From: Desulfosarcina alkanivorans
Lineage (GTDB): Bacteria > Desulfobacterota > Desulfobacteria > Desulfobacterales > Desulfosarcinaceae
DNA: 64,000 nucleotides
Assembly: GCF_009688945.1 (NCBI RefSeq)
Contig: NZ_AP021874.1
Span: 5,456,001 to 5,520,000, forward strand
Direction: 5' to 3'
Part shown: positions 34,388 through 44,058 of the stretch, one piece after another
Layout: each line of letters opens with the position of its first letter
Position numbering within the stretch: position 1 is the first letter of the stretch
The notes under the pieces: model-generated
Told to the model about the DNA's origin: nothing
Database searches by the model: none
Seen by the model: only the letters and a program-made list of their open reading frames with translations
Made by a program: the position numbers and the translations under genes

Positions 34388-37300
34388 TCACCTTTCGGAA
34401 ACGGGCCGGGCGGCCATCTGCCGCAGCCGCTTCAGGCGGGCCATGGCAAAATCGTACTCGATCCGATGGTCCAGATAGGACATCAGTGCTTCCCGGTAAT
34501 GCCGGATGGCGCCGGGCGCATCGCCGCCGCCTTCCGCCCACAGGCCGAGCGCGGTGTGGCCGGTCAGGAGATGTTCCGGGCTCTGGCCGGCCCTGGAGGT
34601 GACCTCCGCCTGCCGCCCGGCGTCCAGCAGACACCCGCCCAGGGCCCGGTACCAGGGGGATGTGATGCGCTGGAGATAGGCCTCCAGGCGTTTGCGGGCC
34701 TGCGCTGTCTCCCCCTGCAGGTTCAGGATTCCGGGCTCCAGCAGGCCCACGCTCAACTTGGCGGCATTGGTTCGTCCCGGAAGGGACAGGAACTGCCTTG
34801 AGTAGCCAAGGGCCGTTTCCCAGTCGTCGTCCATGGCGGCGTAATACGCCTGCGCGACGATCACGTCCTTGTTGTCCGGCTGGGCATCCCGGAGCTGTTT
34901 CAACAGCGCGCGATGCGCTGCCGGATCGTTGTCGCTGCGCTGGAGGGCCGCCCTGAGGGGGGCCAGTTCGGCCCGTCGCCGGTCTTTGTCGGCCAATGCC
35001 TGCCCCATCCGGGGAGCGAATGCCTCGGAATGAATCCGGTAATCCTGCCCTGTGGGCCCATCGGCGGCCTGCTCCATGCGCAATTGCTGAATGCGCTCCA
35101 GCTGGGACATGGCCAGGTAGAGGCTCCAGTCATCGATGTCGGCATCCAGGGCCGCCGTTTCAAGCAGCGACCGGGCCGTGTCCATCCTTCCGCGGCGAGC
35201 TTCCACCAGGCCGGCGATCAGGTGCAGCCAGCTTCTTTCGGCCAGTGTGTAGCCCCCGGCAACCGCCGTCTGTACATTCACGTCACCGGCCAGAAGCCTT
35301 GCCAGGTAACCGATAAACTCATCGGGCGAGCGCCAGTCGAGCGACGTCAGGGATTGCCGGCAGGCGTCGGTGAAGTCCCGTTCCTCGAGCCAGTCGGTTA
35401 CCAGGATCATCAGGCGGGCCATGTTATTGTCCGGATCGATGGACAACACCCGGTCGAACAGGCGCCGGCCCCCCTCATGGTCGCCGGTGCACAGGTGCAT
35501 CACGGCTGCCGCCATGACCAGGGGCGGTGCGCGCGACGCCTCGAGTTCCCGGTCCGCCAGATCTCGGGCCTTTTTCCACTCGCGGCGGCGGGCGGTGTCC
35601 GTAATCCGCTCCAGACGCTGTTCCAGGGACACGTCGATCTCTCCGTCCCACTTGATCTTCCCGGCCCTGATTTCATCGAGAAAGAGGGCGGCCTTGGTGA
35701 TGGGCAGGATCAGCCCGATGTCGGAGAGGGGCGTGGCCACGGGCACCGGCCCTTTGGCCCATCCGATGGCGACGATCGTCGCCAGCCCGACCACCCGCCC
35801 CCGGGCATCGATGAACGGCCCGCCGCTGTTGCCGGGATGCAGGGAGGTGTCCACCTGGAACATGTTTTCAAATGTGCGGCGCACGTGTCCGCTGGTCACG
35901 CTGACGTTAACCGTCTCGGCCTGTGTTCGGCTTCCCAGGGGGAACCCGAGCGTGATCAGGGGGGTCAGCTTGGGCAAGTCGTCTGCACTGAAGCCTTTTG
36001 CCAGGGGCAGGGGCTTCAGCCCCGGCGGAACCGCGTCGATTTCCAGCACGGCAAAATCATCGCGAAGCGGCGCATGGAGACGTTCCCAAGTCTTTACCGG
36101 CGCCGGCGCGACGCCGGCGATCCGCAACCGGCGGGGACCTTGCGTGCCGAAGGCCGATTCGGTGACATAAATATCTTCCACCGCATCACTTTCAGCCAGA
36201 CCCGGCAGGCGGCTGAAGGCCCGCTGGCCCTCGAACCACAGGTGAATCCGGTAGTCGAACTGCAGCTGCTCGGGGCGCTGCCCCAGCAAGCCGATGAGCA
36301 CCATCAGCGGGCGGTCCTCGAGCCAGGGGCAGGCCACGTGGCGGTTGGTCAGCAGGTGCCCCTGGTCGTCGGCCAGGAATGCGGTGCCCTCCGCCCGGTT
36401 GTGATAGACCCGGCGATCTCCCCGCATCAGCCAGTAGTCCACCACCATGAAAGCGACCGATCCGGCGTACTGGTTGGCGTACCCGATCAGGGCGGTTTCG
36501 CTGTCCTGACCGGTGGCGGTCAGGTGGAACCAGAGGCGCACGCCGACTGCGATCACAGCGGCCAGCAACACCGCCATCAGCCCGAGGCGCACATTTACCC
36601 GCCGCAGCAGCGCCCGGGTCGTCCCCCTCGTTTCTTCCTCGTAACGCTCGGTGGCGGCCCGGATGGCCCGGTCATCGACCTGAACCAGGGCCGCGGCCAC
36701 TTCGGCCATGGAACGCGGCCGCAACTCCGGATCCTCGCTGAGCATCAGCCGGATCAATGTGCGGACGGCCGGCGGCACGGGCAGGGCGTCCACCCGGTCG
36801 TGCAGATTCGTTATCTCGGGGTCGGCGCAGAGGACTTCGACAAAAACTTTGCCCAGCGACCAGATGTCGCTGTGGTGATCCAGGGGCCGCCGGTTGACGA
36901 TGTCCGGGTGCATGGCAATCAGCCGGGCCAGCATCGGTCCCGGCCGGTCCAGCTGGGGATCGAGGAACCGTGAGAGCTTGAAGTCGATTTTGACCGAGAG
37001 CCGGCCGGCATCGTTTTCGTAGACCAGGATATCGTCAAGGATCAGGTGGGGAATGATGTGGCCGATGCGGTGCAGCCCGTCCAGAATCGAGGCGGTCTGG
37101 CCGAACAGGTGCAGGATGGTGCGGGAATCCTTCAGGCGGCCTGTGGACAGCAGCGTGCCCCAGCTCAAGGTGTCCACCCACTCGCTGATGCGGTACCAGA
37201 GGCCGTCGGTGGATTGCCGGATGGCCAGGTGGCGCACAAAATAGGTCTCGGGGAGGGCCTGAAGTTTTTCCAGTTCGTATTTGAGGCGATCGGCCAGGCG

Positions 37301-37522
37301 GGTGTCGACCCCGGAGTGCCGGGTGAAGATGCGGATCATCACGGGCCTGTCTTCACCGTCCCGGCGTGCCTTGCACAGGATGCTGGAATACCCCTCGTGG
37401 AGCACCTCCAGGATGCGGAAATCGTCGATGGCCGCGCGTCCGGCCGCCACCGCGGCGCCGCAGGCAGGGCAGGTGTTGATCTCCTCGGCCACGACCTGGC
37501 CGCATCCACTGCAGATCTTCAT
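34388..37522 (-). CDS. Pseudokinase-transmembrane-S1C (trypsin-like) protease-TPR fusion
   Basis: 1,044 residues from ATG 37522. The order is: a zinc ribbon (CSGCGQV...CPACGA, 1-25), a Ser/Thr kinase-like domain (about 33-290), one membrane helix (about 307-330), a trypsin-like serine protease domain (about 375-640) and a long helical, TPR-like region to the end. The kinase is degenerate. The catalytic HRD region reads GHIIPHLILDDIL, DFG reads DFK and the VAIK Lys is Arg, so it is a pseudokinase. The protease triad is intact: His in TNRHV (about 392), Asp in DDFAVLEID (about 489) and Ser in HPGNSGGPF (about 567). The topology would place the protease in the periplasm and the kinase-like domain in the cytoplasm, so ligand or partner sensing inside could control proteolysis outside. 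The upstream neighbour is a RAYT transposase, then a KAP NTPase. Confidence 0.85.
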   Translation of the reverse strand: MKICSGCGQVVAEEINTCPACGAAVAAGRAAIDDFRILEVLHEGYSSILCKARRDGEDRPVMIRIFTRHSGVDTRLADRLKYELEKLQALPETYFVRHLAIRQSTDGLWYRISEWVDTLSWGTLLSTGRLKDSRTILHLFGQTASILDGLHRIGHIIPHLILDDILVYENDAGRLSVKIDFKLSRFLDPQLDRPGPMLARLIAMHPDIVNRRPLDHHSDIWSLGKVFVEVLCADPEITNLHDRVDALPVPPAVRTLIRLMLSEDPELRPRSMAEVAAALVQVDDRAIRAATERYEEETRGTTRALLRRVNVRLGLMAVLLAAVIAVGVRLWFHLTATGQDSETALIGYANQYAGSVAFMVVDYWLMRGDRRVYHNRAEGTAFLADDQGHLLTNRHVACPWLEDRPLMVLIGLLGQRPEQLQFDYRIHLWFEGQRAFSRLPGLAESDAVEDIYVTESAFGTQGPRRLRIAGVAPAPVKTWERLHAPLRDDFAVLEIDAVPPGLKPLPLAKGFSADDLPKLTPLITLGFPLGSRTQAETVNVSVTSGHVRRTFENMFQVDTSLHPGNSGGPFIDARGRVVGLATIVAIGWAKGPVPVATPLSDIGLILPITKAALFLDEIRAGKIKWDGEIDVSLEQRLERITDTARRREWKKARDLADRELEASRAPPLVMAAAVMHLCTGDHEGGRRLFDRVLSIDPDNNMARLMILVTDWLEERDFTDACRQSLTSLDWRSPDEFIGYLARLLAGDVNVQTAVAGGYTLAERSWLHLIAGLVEARRGRMDTARSLLETAALDADIDDWSLYLAMSQLERIQQLRMEQAADGPTGQDYRIHSEAFAPRMGQALADKDRRRAELAPLRAALQRSDNDPAAHRALLKQLRDAQPDNKDVIVAQAYYAAMDDDWETALGYSRQFLSLPGRTNAAKLSVGLLEPGILNLQGETAQARKRLEAYLQRITSPWYRALGGCLLDAGRQAEVTSRAGQSPEHLLTGHTALGLWAEGGGDAPGAIRHYREALMSYLDHRIEYDFAMARLKRLRQMAARPVSER

Positions 37523-37658
37523 CAACAGATCTCCCCGAACTGATTATTTCCGGCAGCGGCAAAAATGCGAAACCCGAATTCATGCCATCGCCCCTGTATC
37601 AGTATACTGACTGGGCCGTTGCGCCGTCAATTCCTGATCGGGAAAAGAAGGGACGTTG

Positions 37659-37687
37659 TTGACAAAGTATACAAAAAATTATAAAAA
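37659..37687 (+). promoter_or_regulatory. Possible promoter of the RAYT gene
   Basis: TTGACA at 37659-37664 and TATAAA at 37680-37685, a 15-base spacer, in a very AT-rich stretch between divergent genes. The start codon lies about 60 bases downstream. Confidence 0.4.
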
Positions 37688-37745
37688 CAATCAATTTCCG
37701 ATTCTAACCAACTGATTCCGATCCATACACGGGAAAGGGTTGACG

Positions 37746-38714
37746 ATGCCCCGCGGCGCACGACTGGATACACCGGGCACCCTGCACCACGCTATCGTCC
37801 GCGGCATTGAGCGACGCCGTATCGTCGATGACGACCCGGACCGGGAGAATTTCATCCGGCGCGTGGCGGCGGTGGCCCGCGAGAGCCGAACGCCCATTTA
37901 TGCCTGGGCATTGATGGACAACCATGCCCATTTGCTCATGCGCAGCGGGGAAGGCGGTATTGCCCGCTTCATGCGCCGGGTGCTTACCGGATACGCCCTT
38001 TCCTACAACCGTCGTCACCACCGCCACGGCCACCTATTTCAGAATCGCTACAAATCCATCGTCTGCCAGGAAGATGCCTACTTCACGGAACTGGTGCGCT
38101 ATATCCATTTGAACCCTCTCCGGGCGGGGCTGGTGGATACCCCGTCCGAACTGGACCGCTACCCCTGGTGCGGCCATGCCGTGGTTCTGGGGCTGACGGA
38201 TCATCCCTGGCAGGACCGGGATTATGTACTTCGCTGGTTCGGCACCCATGAGGGGGCGGCGAAGCGGGCCTACCGGGCGTTTGTGAAAAAGGGGATCCCC
38301 CGGGGCGAGAGACCGGAACTGGTCGGAGGGGGCCTGGTGCGCTCCATGGGCGGGTGGTCCGCGGTTAAATCCCTTCGTTCCAGGGGCGTCGGGCAAAAGG
38401 GTGATGCGCGGATCCTGGGCTCGGGCGACTTTGTCACCCGGGTGGTGGGTGAGGCCGGTGACCGTATCCGCCATCAACTTCCAGGGAGGGATCTGCTTGA
38501 AGCCGCCGGAGCGATCATCCGGGAGTGCTGTACCGCGCACAACGTTCCCATCGCCGTGCTTCGAAACGGCAGCCGGCGGCGGGCCGTGTCCCGCATCCGG
38601 CGGCAATTGACGCTCAGGCTGGTCAACGAACTGGGACTGTCGCTGGCTGAAACCGGACGGCAGTTGGGACTGACCACATCCGGGGTTGCCCAGATCCTGC
38701 GGCGGCATCCTTAA
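37746..38714 (+). CDS. REP-associated tyrosine transposase (RAYT, Y1 family)
   Basis: 322 residues from ATG 37746. The HUH metal motif lies in WALMDNHAHLLMR near residue 60. The catalytic Tyr region is YIHLNPLRAGLV near 120, and RHHRHGHLFQNRYK is a typical Y1 segment. The C-terminal third (about 210-322) adds a DnaA-like helix-turn-helix, with SLAETGRQLGLTTSGVAQIL at the end. RAYTs cleave single-stranded REP hairpins and are often domesticated. It sits between the divergent pseudokinase-protease and KAP genes. The short spacer to the KAP gene (53 bases) suggests read-through transcription into it. Confidence 0.88.
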   Translation: MPRGARLDTPGTLHHAIVRGIERRRIVDDDPDRENFIRRVAAVARESRTPIYAWALMDNHAHLLMRSGEGGIARFMRRVLTGYALSYNRRHHRHGHLFQNRYKSIVCQEDAYFTELVRYIHLNPLRAGLVDTPSELDRYPWCGHAVVLGLTDHPWQDRDYVLRWFGTHEGAAKRAYRAFVKKGIPRGERPELVGGGLVRSMGGWSAVKSLRSRGVGQKGDARILGSGDFVTRVVGEAGDRIRHQLPGRDLLEAAGAIIRECCTAHNVPIAVLRNGSRRRAVSRIRRQLTLRLVNELGLSLAETGRQLGLTTSGVAQILRRHP

Positions 38715-38766
38715 GTCCACTCAGTCAGCAACGATTCCTATCACAATTCAAAGGAAGGAGCGGTTC

Positions 38767-41700
38767 ATGGACAATGGGGCGCAGACCATTCCGATGACGC
38801 CGACCGTCGAGGCCGTGGAAAAGGAGTTGTCCGCAGAGGCCGGGGTATCCGCCTGGGCCGTCGCCCAGGCCATTCTCAGGCGGCATTTTGAGTTCGGCCG
38901 GCAAGCCGGGCGGCAAACGGCCGAAGGCAAGGGGCCCGACAGGCAGGAGACCCGGCCTTTCGACAGATGGATCTCCGAACTGGCCCTGCTGTTCGACCCG
39001 CTGATGGTGCCCAGGCTGCATGGCCGGCTGGTCATTCTCGGCCTGGCCCGGCTCGAGCCGGCCCTGGACCACTATCTTCGCAAGGATGGCTTTCTGGCCG
39101 CACTGGAGGACGAACTGCGGGAGGACTTCATTTCCCTGCTGCGGCCGGAGCATGTGGATCCGGCCGACGCCTATCGCGGGACGTTCATCCGGATCCTGCA
39201 GAATCGGGGCAAGCTCGACAGTCGCTTCGGCAAGCCCCGTCCGTCCGGGTTCGTCATCCTGGCCGGGGGCGGGCCCGGTCTGGACGGGCTGGTGGACCTG
39301 TGTCAGCGGCAGAGTTACAACCGATGCTTCACCGCCCGATACGTGGTGCCCTCCGGGTCGACGCTCAAAGACGCACTGATCAGCGTTGTGCGTGATATCA
39401 CCGGACTCGTGGACGGCGACCTGAACACGCTTGGCGACCTGGTCCCGGATCCGGGCAGCGATGAGAAGGCCTGGATGCGGCTCGTGACCCCGGAAATCCG
39501 CTCCGCGCTCGGCGAGCTGGGCTCGGCCGGACCGGAGATGTCCGCCGGGGATGTGCTCGAGGGGCTGCTGGCGCCGATTGACAAGCTGGGCGCCTTGACG
39601 ACCGGATTCCGGCTTGTCTTTTTTTTCGAGTTCCGCGCCGTGCAGCCCGGTATGTCCGCCGAACGGCTTGGCTTCAGTGATGCGGTCATCAGGCGGTTGC
39701 ATGACCTGCCGGAACGGTTTGGCGTGGTATTTTCAGGGCTGCCGGAAGCGGTCGGCAGCAGCCTTTCGGATCCCCCCTTCCAGCGGTTGCAGATCCCCGT
39801 CGACCTTCAGAAAACGAGAGCCCAGGCCCTGGTCAACGACACGCCGGCCGGGCCGGACCGGCTCGACATCGCCAGTGAAGTCAATGCCTTGGCCGAATCC
39901 ATCGCCCTGCGGGAAATGAGTCCCCCGATGGTGGTCGGGGTGATCGGCGGATGGGGCGCCGGCAAGTCGTTTGTGCTTCACCTGATCGCCGAACGCATCC
40001 GCGAAATCCGATGCGAACCGATCGTCCGGACCGACCCCGGGACCGCTTCCGAAGAGGCCTTCCCTTTTATCGGCCATCCGTACCTGATCGAATTCGACGC
40101 CTGGACCTATGCCAAGAGCAATCTGTGGGCCAGTCTGATGCAGACGATTTTCAACGGCCTGGACCGCCAGATCAACCTGGAACAGATCCTTTGCCGGGAC
40201 CTGGGCATTTCCCTTCTGGACCACACCGAAATCTGGCGGGCGATCAGCCGGCTGACCCATGACGACCAGGACCGGCTCACCAAGACCGACCTGGGCAAGC
40301 AGGCGATTCAGATTGTGGCCGATTATGATGCGGGCAAGCGGGGGGACACCGTTTCCCGGCTCTGGGAACTGCTGGCCGGCCTGAGGCAGGCCGAGACCGA
40401 CACCCTTGCCCGGGCCGAGGCGCAGCTGGCCCGGGACCGGTATGCCCGGGACCAGGCCTTGCAGGCCTTCGAGGAGGTGGTTGACCATGAAATCAACCGG
40501 CGGGCCCGTGCGGGTGCCCTGCGATCCCTGGGGGACCGGCTGCTGCAGTCGGCCTGGGAGCGGCAGCAGGCCGGCAGCCATGGCAAGGCACCGCCTTCCT
40601 ATGAGCAGCTGCAGCAGAACATTGACTGGCTAAAAAAATTTTCCAAAGGCATCAACCCCCTCTCCCTGATCCTGCTGCTGGTTGCGGTCGTCACGCTTTT
40701 TACGCCCGCGCTTTTCGAAGCAGGCAACCGGGTGATCTCCCGGTTGACGCCGCTGCTGAGCCTGCTGCTTGGCGCCGGTTCGTGGGCCGTGACCTTCAAC
40801 CGGTGGCTCACCCGGACCCGGAAGCAGTTCGACCTGCAGGTCGCCGACCATGAGCGGCGCTTCGGCACTGCCCGCAAAGACCTCATCCAGCAGGCGCTGG
40901 CGGCCACGGCAGCGACCGTGCCCCGCCCCGGCACCGATACACCGCCCGCAGACGGACTGCCGGATTTTTCCGAATCGATCAAACAAAAGGCCCGTGCGTT
41001 GAATGAAAAGGAAGCCAGGGTCCTGGCTGCCCGGGCCGATGTGGCGGCCCGGCGGCAGCGGATCGGTATGACGGCGCGCCATGAGAGCCTGCTGGCGCTG
41101 ATTTCGAACCGCCTGGAAGGCCGTTTTTATGAAGACAAGCTGGGCCTGCTGCACCAGGTAAAAGCGGATCTGCAGGAGCTTTCCGACGCCCTGTTGGACA
41201 AAAGGGCGCCCGACGGCCTGTTTCCCCGCGGCGAACCCAGGATCATCCTGGTGATCGACGACCTGGACCGATGCCCGCCGAAACGGGTGGTGGAAGTCCT
41301 CGAGGCGGTTCAACTGCTCGTCAAGACGCCGGCGTTCGTGGTCGTCCTGGCCATCGACGTGCGCTATGTCACCCGGGCCCTGGAGATGGCCTATCAGGGC
41401 GTCCTCGTGCGCGGCGGCGATCCGTCGGGGCTCGACTACATCGAAAAAATCATCCAGGTTCCCTACCGTGTCCGGCCGGTCTCTGCCGCCGCAGTGGGCG
41501 GTTTTCTGAGGGCCCAGATGATGATTAAAAAAGAGGACCTGCCCGCGGCTGAGGCGGTGCCCGAGGAGACGGAACCCGGCAGCTCCGGTGCCGGCCCCCA
41601 AGCCGGCCGGGATGACGCGGAAGAACCGGAAGCGGCCCGGCTCTCCGTGGCGCGGTCCGCCAGGACGGAATTGCGCGTCCTGCCGACCGACGTGCTGAAA

Positions 41701-42219
41701 TTTTCACGCCGGGAGCACGAAACGATCAGTGCGTGCTGTTCGACCCTGGAAGTCAATCCCCGGGCCATGAAGCGCCTGGTGAACGTCTACAAGCTGCTGA
41801 AAATCATCTGGCATCGCAGGGGCTTCCGGGAGGGGCCCGGCGAGGCGGTGCAGAAGGCCATGCTCGCCCTGCTGGTGCTGGGCGCCACCTATCCAGAAGT
41901 GATGCGTCAGGTCCTGCATGCCATGGAGCGGCAGTACACGCTGGGCCGACGACGGACCGACGCCTGCATCGGTAAAACCGTGAGCGATCTCTGCGGGCAA
42001 CGGGCCGCCGCATCCATTCTGGCTGCCGACTGGACCGCGGTGGCCGATGCCTTCATGTCTCCGGAATTCTTCCCCCGGGAAGTGACCTTCCGGGACCTTC
42101 AGGAGATCAACCTGCGGCTGGTCAGTTCATTTTCTTTCGTGGGCGAGAACGATCCGCAAAGAGAGGCCGCACTGCGCCGCGAAGGCCTGGCGACCCCGCC
42201 GGATGGCGCAGGGCGGTGA
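38767..42219 (+). CDS. KAP-family P-loop NTPase with membrane helices
   Basis: 1,150 residues from ATG 38767 behind AAGGAAGGAG. A unique N-terminal region (about 1-380) carries FVILAGGGPGLDGLVDLC and FRLVFFFEFRAVQPG segments that look like a second, degenerate NTPase or sensor fold. The KAP domain has Walker A GVIGGWGAGKSFVLHL (about 395) and Walker B RIILVIDDLDRCPPKRVVEV (about 826). Two membrane helices (about 627-680) are inserted between them, the KAP hallmark. The C-terminus is helical, with NPRAMKRLVNVYKLLKIIW. KAP NTPases include the F-plasmid phage-exclusion protein PifA and are considered membrane-associated. A defence or membrane-stress role is inferred only. It lies just downstream of the RAYT gene. 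Confidence 0.87.
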   Translation: MDNGAQTIPMTPTVEAVEKELSAEAGVSAWAVAQAILRRHFEFGRQAGRQTAEGKGPDRQETRPFDRWISELALLFDPLMVPRLHGRLVILGLARLEPALDHYLRKDGFLAALEDELREDFISLLRPEHVDPADAYRGTFIRILQNRGKLDSRFGKPRPSGFVILAGGGPGLDGLVDLCQRQSYNRCFTARYVVPSGSTLKDALISVVRDITGLVDGDLNTLGDLVPDPGSDEKAWMRLVTPEIRSALGELGSAGPEMSAGDVLEGLLAPIDKLGALTTGFRLVFFFEFRAVQPGMSAERLGFSDAVIRRLHDLPERFGVVFSGLPEAVGSSLSDPPFQRLQIPVDLQKTRAQALVNDTPAGPDRLDIASEVNALAESIALREMSPPMVVGVIGGWGAGKSFVLHLIAERIREIRCEPIVRTDPGTASEEAFPFIGHPYLIEFDAWTYAKSNLWASLMQTIFNGLDRQINLEQILCRDLGISLLDHTEIWRAISRLTHDDQDRLTKTDLGKQAIQIVADYDAGKRGDTVSRLWELLAGLRQAETDTLARAEAQLARDRYARDQALQAFEEVVDHEINRRARAGALRSLGDRLLQSAWERQQAGSHGKAPPSYEQLQQNIDWLKKFSKGINPLSLILLLVAVVTLFTPALFEAGNRVISRLTPLLSLLLGAGSWAVTFNRWLTRTRKQFDLQVADHERRFGTARKDLIQQALAATAATVPRPGTDTPPADGLPDFSESIKQKARALNEKEARVLAARADVAARRQRIGMTARHESLLALISNRLEGRFYEDKLGLLHQVKADLQELSDALLDKRAPDGLFPRGEPRIILVIDDLDRCPPKRVVEVLEAVQLLVKTPAFVVVLAIDVRYVTRALEMAYQGVLVRGGDPSGLDYIEKIIQVPYRVRPVSAAAVGGFLRAQMMIKKEDLPAAEAVPEETEPGSSGAGPQAGRDDAEEPEAARLSVARSARTELRVLPTDVLKFSRREHETISACCSTLEVNPRAMKRLVNVYKLLKIIWHRRGFREGPGEAVQKAMLALLVLGATYPEVMRQVLHAMERQYTLGRRRTDACIGKTVSDLCGQRAAASILAADWTAVADAFMSPEFFPREVTFRDLQEINLRLVSSFSFVGENDPQREAALRREGLATPPDGAGR

Positions 42220-42316
42220 GGGAAAAAGCGGGGGGTATGCTCAACGACGGGCCGGGCAGGGGGGCAAGACCGGAGCCCATGCCAGGGCGGCGGCCGGAGC
42301 GGTCGCCACCCGCCTC

Positions 42317-43309
42317 TCAAAGGCCGGGCGCCGGTTCGTCCGCCAGTTTGAAAACAACCGCCAGCGGGTTGTGGTCAGAGGTGGACACCCTGGTTGCGGC
42401 CGCATGGACGACCGACAGCCCGCGATAATAGACGTGGTCGAGATGGCGGCCGAAAAACCGGGATCGGCGGTTCGGGTCGAACCCGACGGCGCTGAGGCCT
42501 AAACGTTCGGCCATGGCCCGCACACGGGACATGCGTCCGGCGTTCCATGTGTTCAGATCCCCCGATACGATCAAGGGGCCGCGGTACGCCGCCAGAATCC
42601 CTTCCAGGCGGTCAAACTGATTTTCAAAAGCGGACGCCGCCGTCGTAAAATTAATGGCGTGCATATTCGCGACCAGAAGTTCCCGCTCGGTTCCCGACAG
42701 GGGATAACGGGTAATCAGGGTGCTTTTGGGAATGCGGGTAATCGGTTCGGTTTCCCGGAAGGCGCAGGTGAAATGGGGCGCAGTTCGGGCCGCCGTCAGC
42801 ACGCCGGCATCGATTTGCCGGTATTCGAAGGCCGCCGTCATGTCCCAGAGATAGCCCGCCTGATGCAGCATTTGTTTCAGGCTGTCGGTCAGATAAGCTT
42901 CCTGCAGGATCATCACGTCCGAATCGCGGCTGAATTGCCTGAAATCATCGGCCCAGCCTCCTTTTCTGCCCTTATGGATGTTCCAGCTCAACAGGCGGAA
43001 GCCGCCGGCATTCAGCGCCGTGGGTTGACCCGTCCGGGGCGGTGTGACCCCGGCGGGGGCACCGGCTTCCAGGGCATGCGGGGCAAGGCCGGCGGCCGGG
43101 CATTCAGCGGTTTGCCTGCGGGTCTCGGAGGGGCTGCGGTGACTGACCGTCCAGCTCTCCTCGGGCACCCGGATGCATCCATACGCCGTCAGCGCGATAC
43201 AGAGGCCCACGACCATCCGGACCCAGCCGGCCATCGCTTTCCGGCGGTGTGTGCGGGGTCGCCCCTTGCCGGTCGATGTCCGGCGTTCCTGCCATGTGGT
43301 CGGGTGCAT
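42317..43309 (-). CDS. Endonuclease/exonuclease/phosphatase-family lipoprotein
   Basis: 330 residues from ATG 43309 (AAAGG upstream); ATG 43234 is an alternative. A lipobox-like LCIALTAYGC follows the hydrophobic segment, suggesting an outer-membrane or periplasmic lipoprotein. The EEP fold is clear: FRLLSWNIHKGRKGGW, DVMILQEAYL, LLVANMHAINF, LIVSGDLNTWNAGR, HLDHVYYRG and the final STSDHNPLAV. Catalytic Glu, Asp, Asn and His are present. It may act as an extracytoplasmic nuclease or phospholipase-like phosphodiesterase. It is convergent with the KAP gene and divergent from the TerB gene. Confidence 0.85.
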   Translation of the reverse strand: MHPTTWQERRTSTGKGRPRTHRRKAMAGWVRMVVGLCIALTAYGCIRVPEESWTVSHRSPSETRRQTAECPAAGLAPHALEAGAPAGVTPPRTGQPTALNAGGFRLLSWNIHKGRKGGWADDFRQFSRDSDVMILQEAYLTDSLKQMLHQAGYLWDMTAAFEYRQIDAGVLTAARTAPHFTCAFRETEPITRIPKSTLITRYPLSGTERELLVANMHAINFTTAASAFENQFDRLEGILAAYRGPLIVSGDLNTWNAGRMSRVRAMAERLGLSAVGFDPNRRSRFFGRHLDHVYYRGLSVVHAAATRVSTSDHNPLAVVFKLADEPAPGL

Positions 43310-43529
43310 CGATTTTTGCCTTTCGGGTGCAAGTGGACACCAATTTTTAATTTTAGGAACGATTTTGGAAGATGCAATCCGGTCCGGGTTCCGGTGGCCC
43401 ACCGGGAAGGCCTGTGGCCGGAGCAAGCCGAGGGGATGGTGACGGACCGGCCTATTGGCGGGCCGGTTCGACAATCGACCAAATCGGTTTATCTTTATGC
43501 ACATTCACTTAACGACAGGAGTATAGCCG

Positions 43530-43988
43530 ATGATCGACCTATTCAAGCGTTTTCTCAGCAACGACGCCGCCGACGGACAGATGCGGGCCGGCCGGGACGA
43601 TGACCGCGATCTGACAGTGGCGGTCTGCGCCCTGTTCCTGGAAATGGGGCGCATCGACGAGAGTTTCTCCGATCAGGAAACGGCCCTGGTGCTCTCCCTT
43701 TTAAAAGATAAATACGGCTTGTCCGGCGAAGAGGTGGATGCCCTGGTCGCCGAAGCCGATCGCGAACTGCACGAAAGCGTTGACCTGTGGCAGTTTGCCC
43801 GGGTGATCAATGAACGCTGCCGTCCCGAACAAAAAGAGAAATTGATGGAACGCCTGTGGCGCATTGTCTATGTTGACGGAAAGATGGACCAGCATGAACA
43901 TTACCTGATGAACAAATTGTCCAACCTGCTGCGTCTTTCTCACAAACAGATGATCGACGCCAAGCTCAGGGTGCTGCACGGCGGGTGA
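43530..43988 (+). CDS. TerB-like (tellurite resistance) domain protein
   Basis: 152 residues, all helical. The fold is recognised from LTVAVCALFLEMGRIDESFSDQE, LLKDKYGLSGEEVDALVAEAD and WRIVYVDGKMDQHEHYLMNKLSNLL. The acidic DGKMDxHE-type motif fits the metal-sensing site of TerB-type proteins. These cytoplasmic proteins are linked to membrane-stress and metal response, but no other ter genes are present. ACAGGAG precedes the start. Confidence 0.87.
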   Translation: MIDLFKRFLSNDAADGQMRAGRDDDRDLTVAVCALFLEMGRIDESFSDQETALVLSLLKDKYGLSGEEVDALVAEADRELHESVDLWQFARVINERCRPEQKEKLMERLWRIVYVDGKMDQHEHYLMNKLSNLLRLSHKQMIDAKLRVLHGG

Positions 43989-44058
43989 TTCCTTGCCTTG
44001 AACATCGCCGCCGCCGCCAAAAATGGTCCCGTCGGACTGTCGGGACGATGGTTGAAAG

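Noticed and set aside
34913-36973. 686-codon frame on the plus strand
   Set aside because: Antisense to the pseudokinase-protease gene, which has clear domains; a GC-rich shadow.
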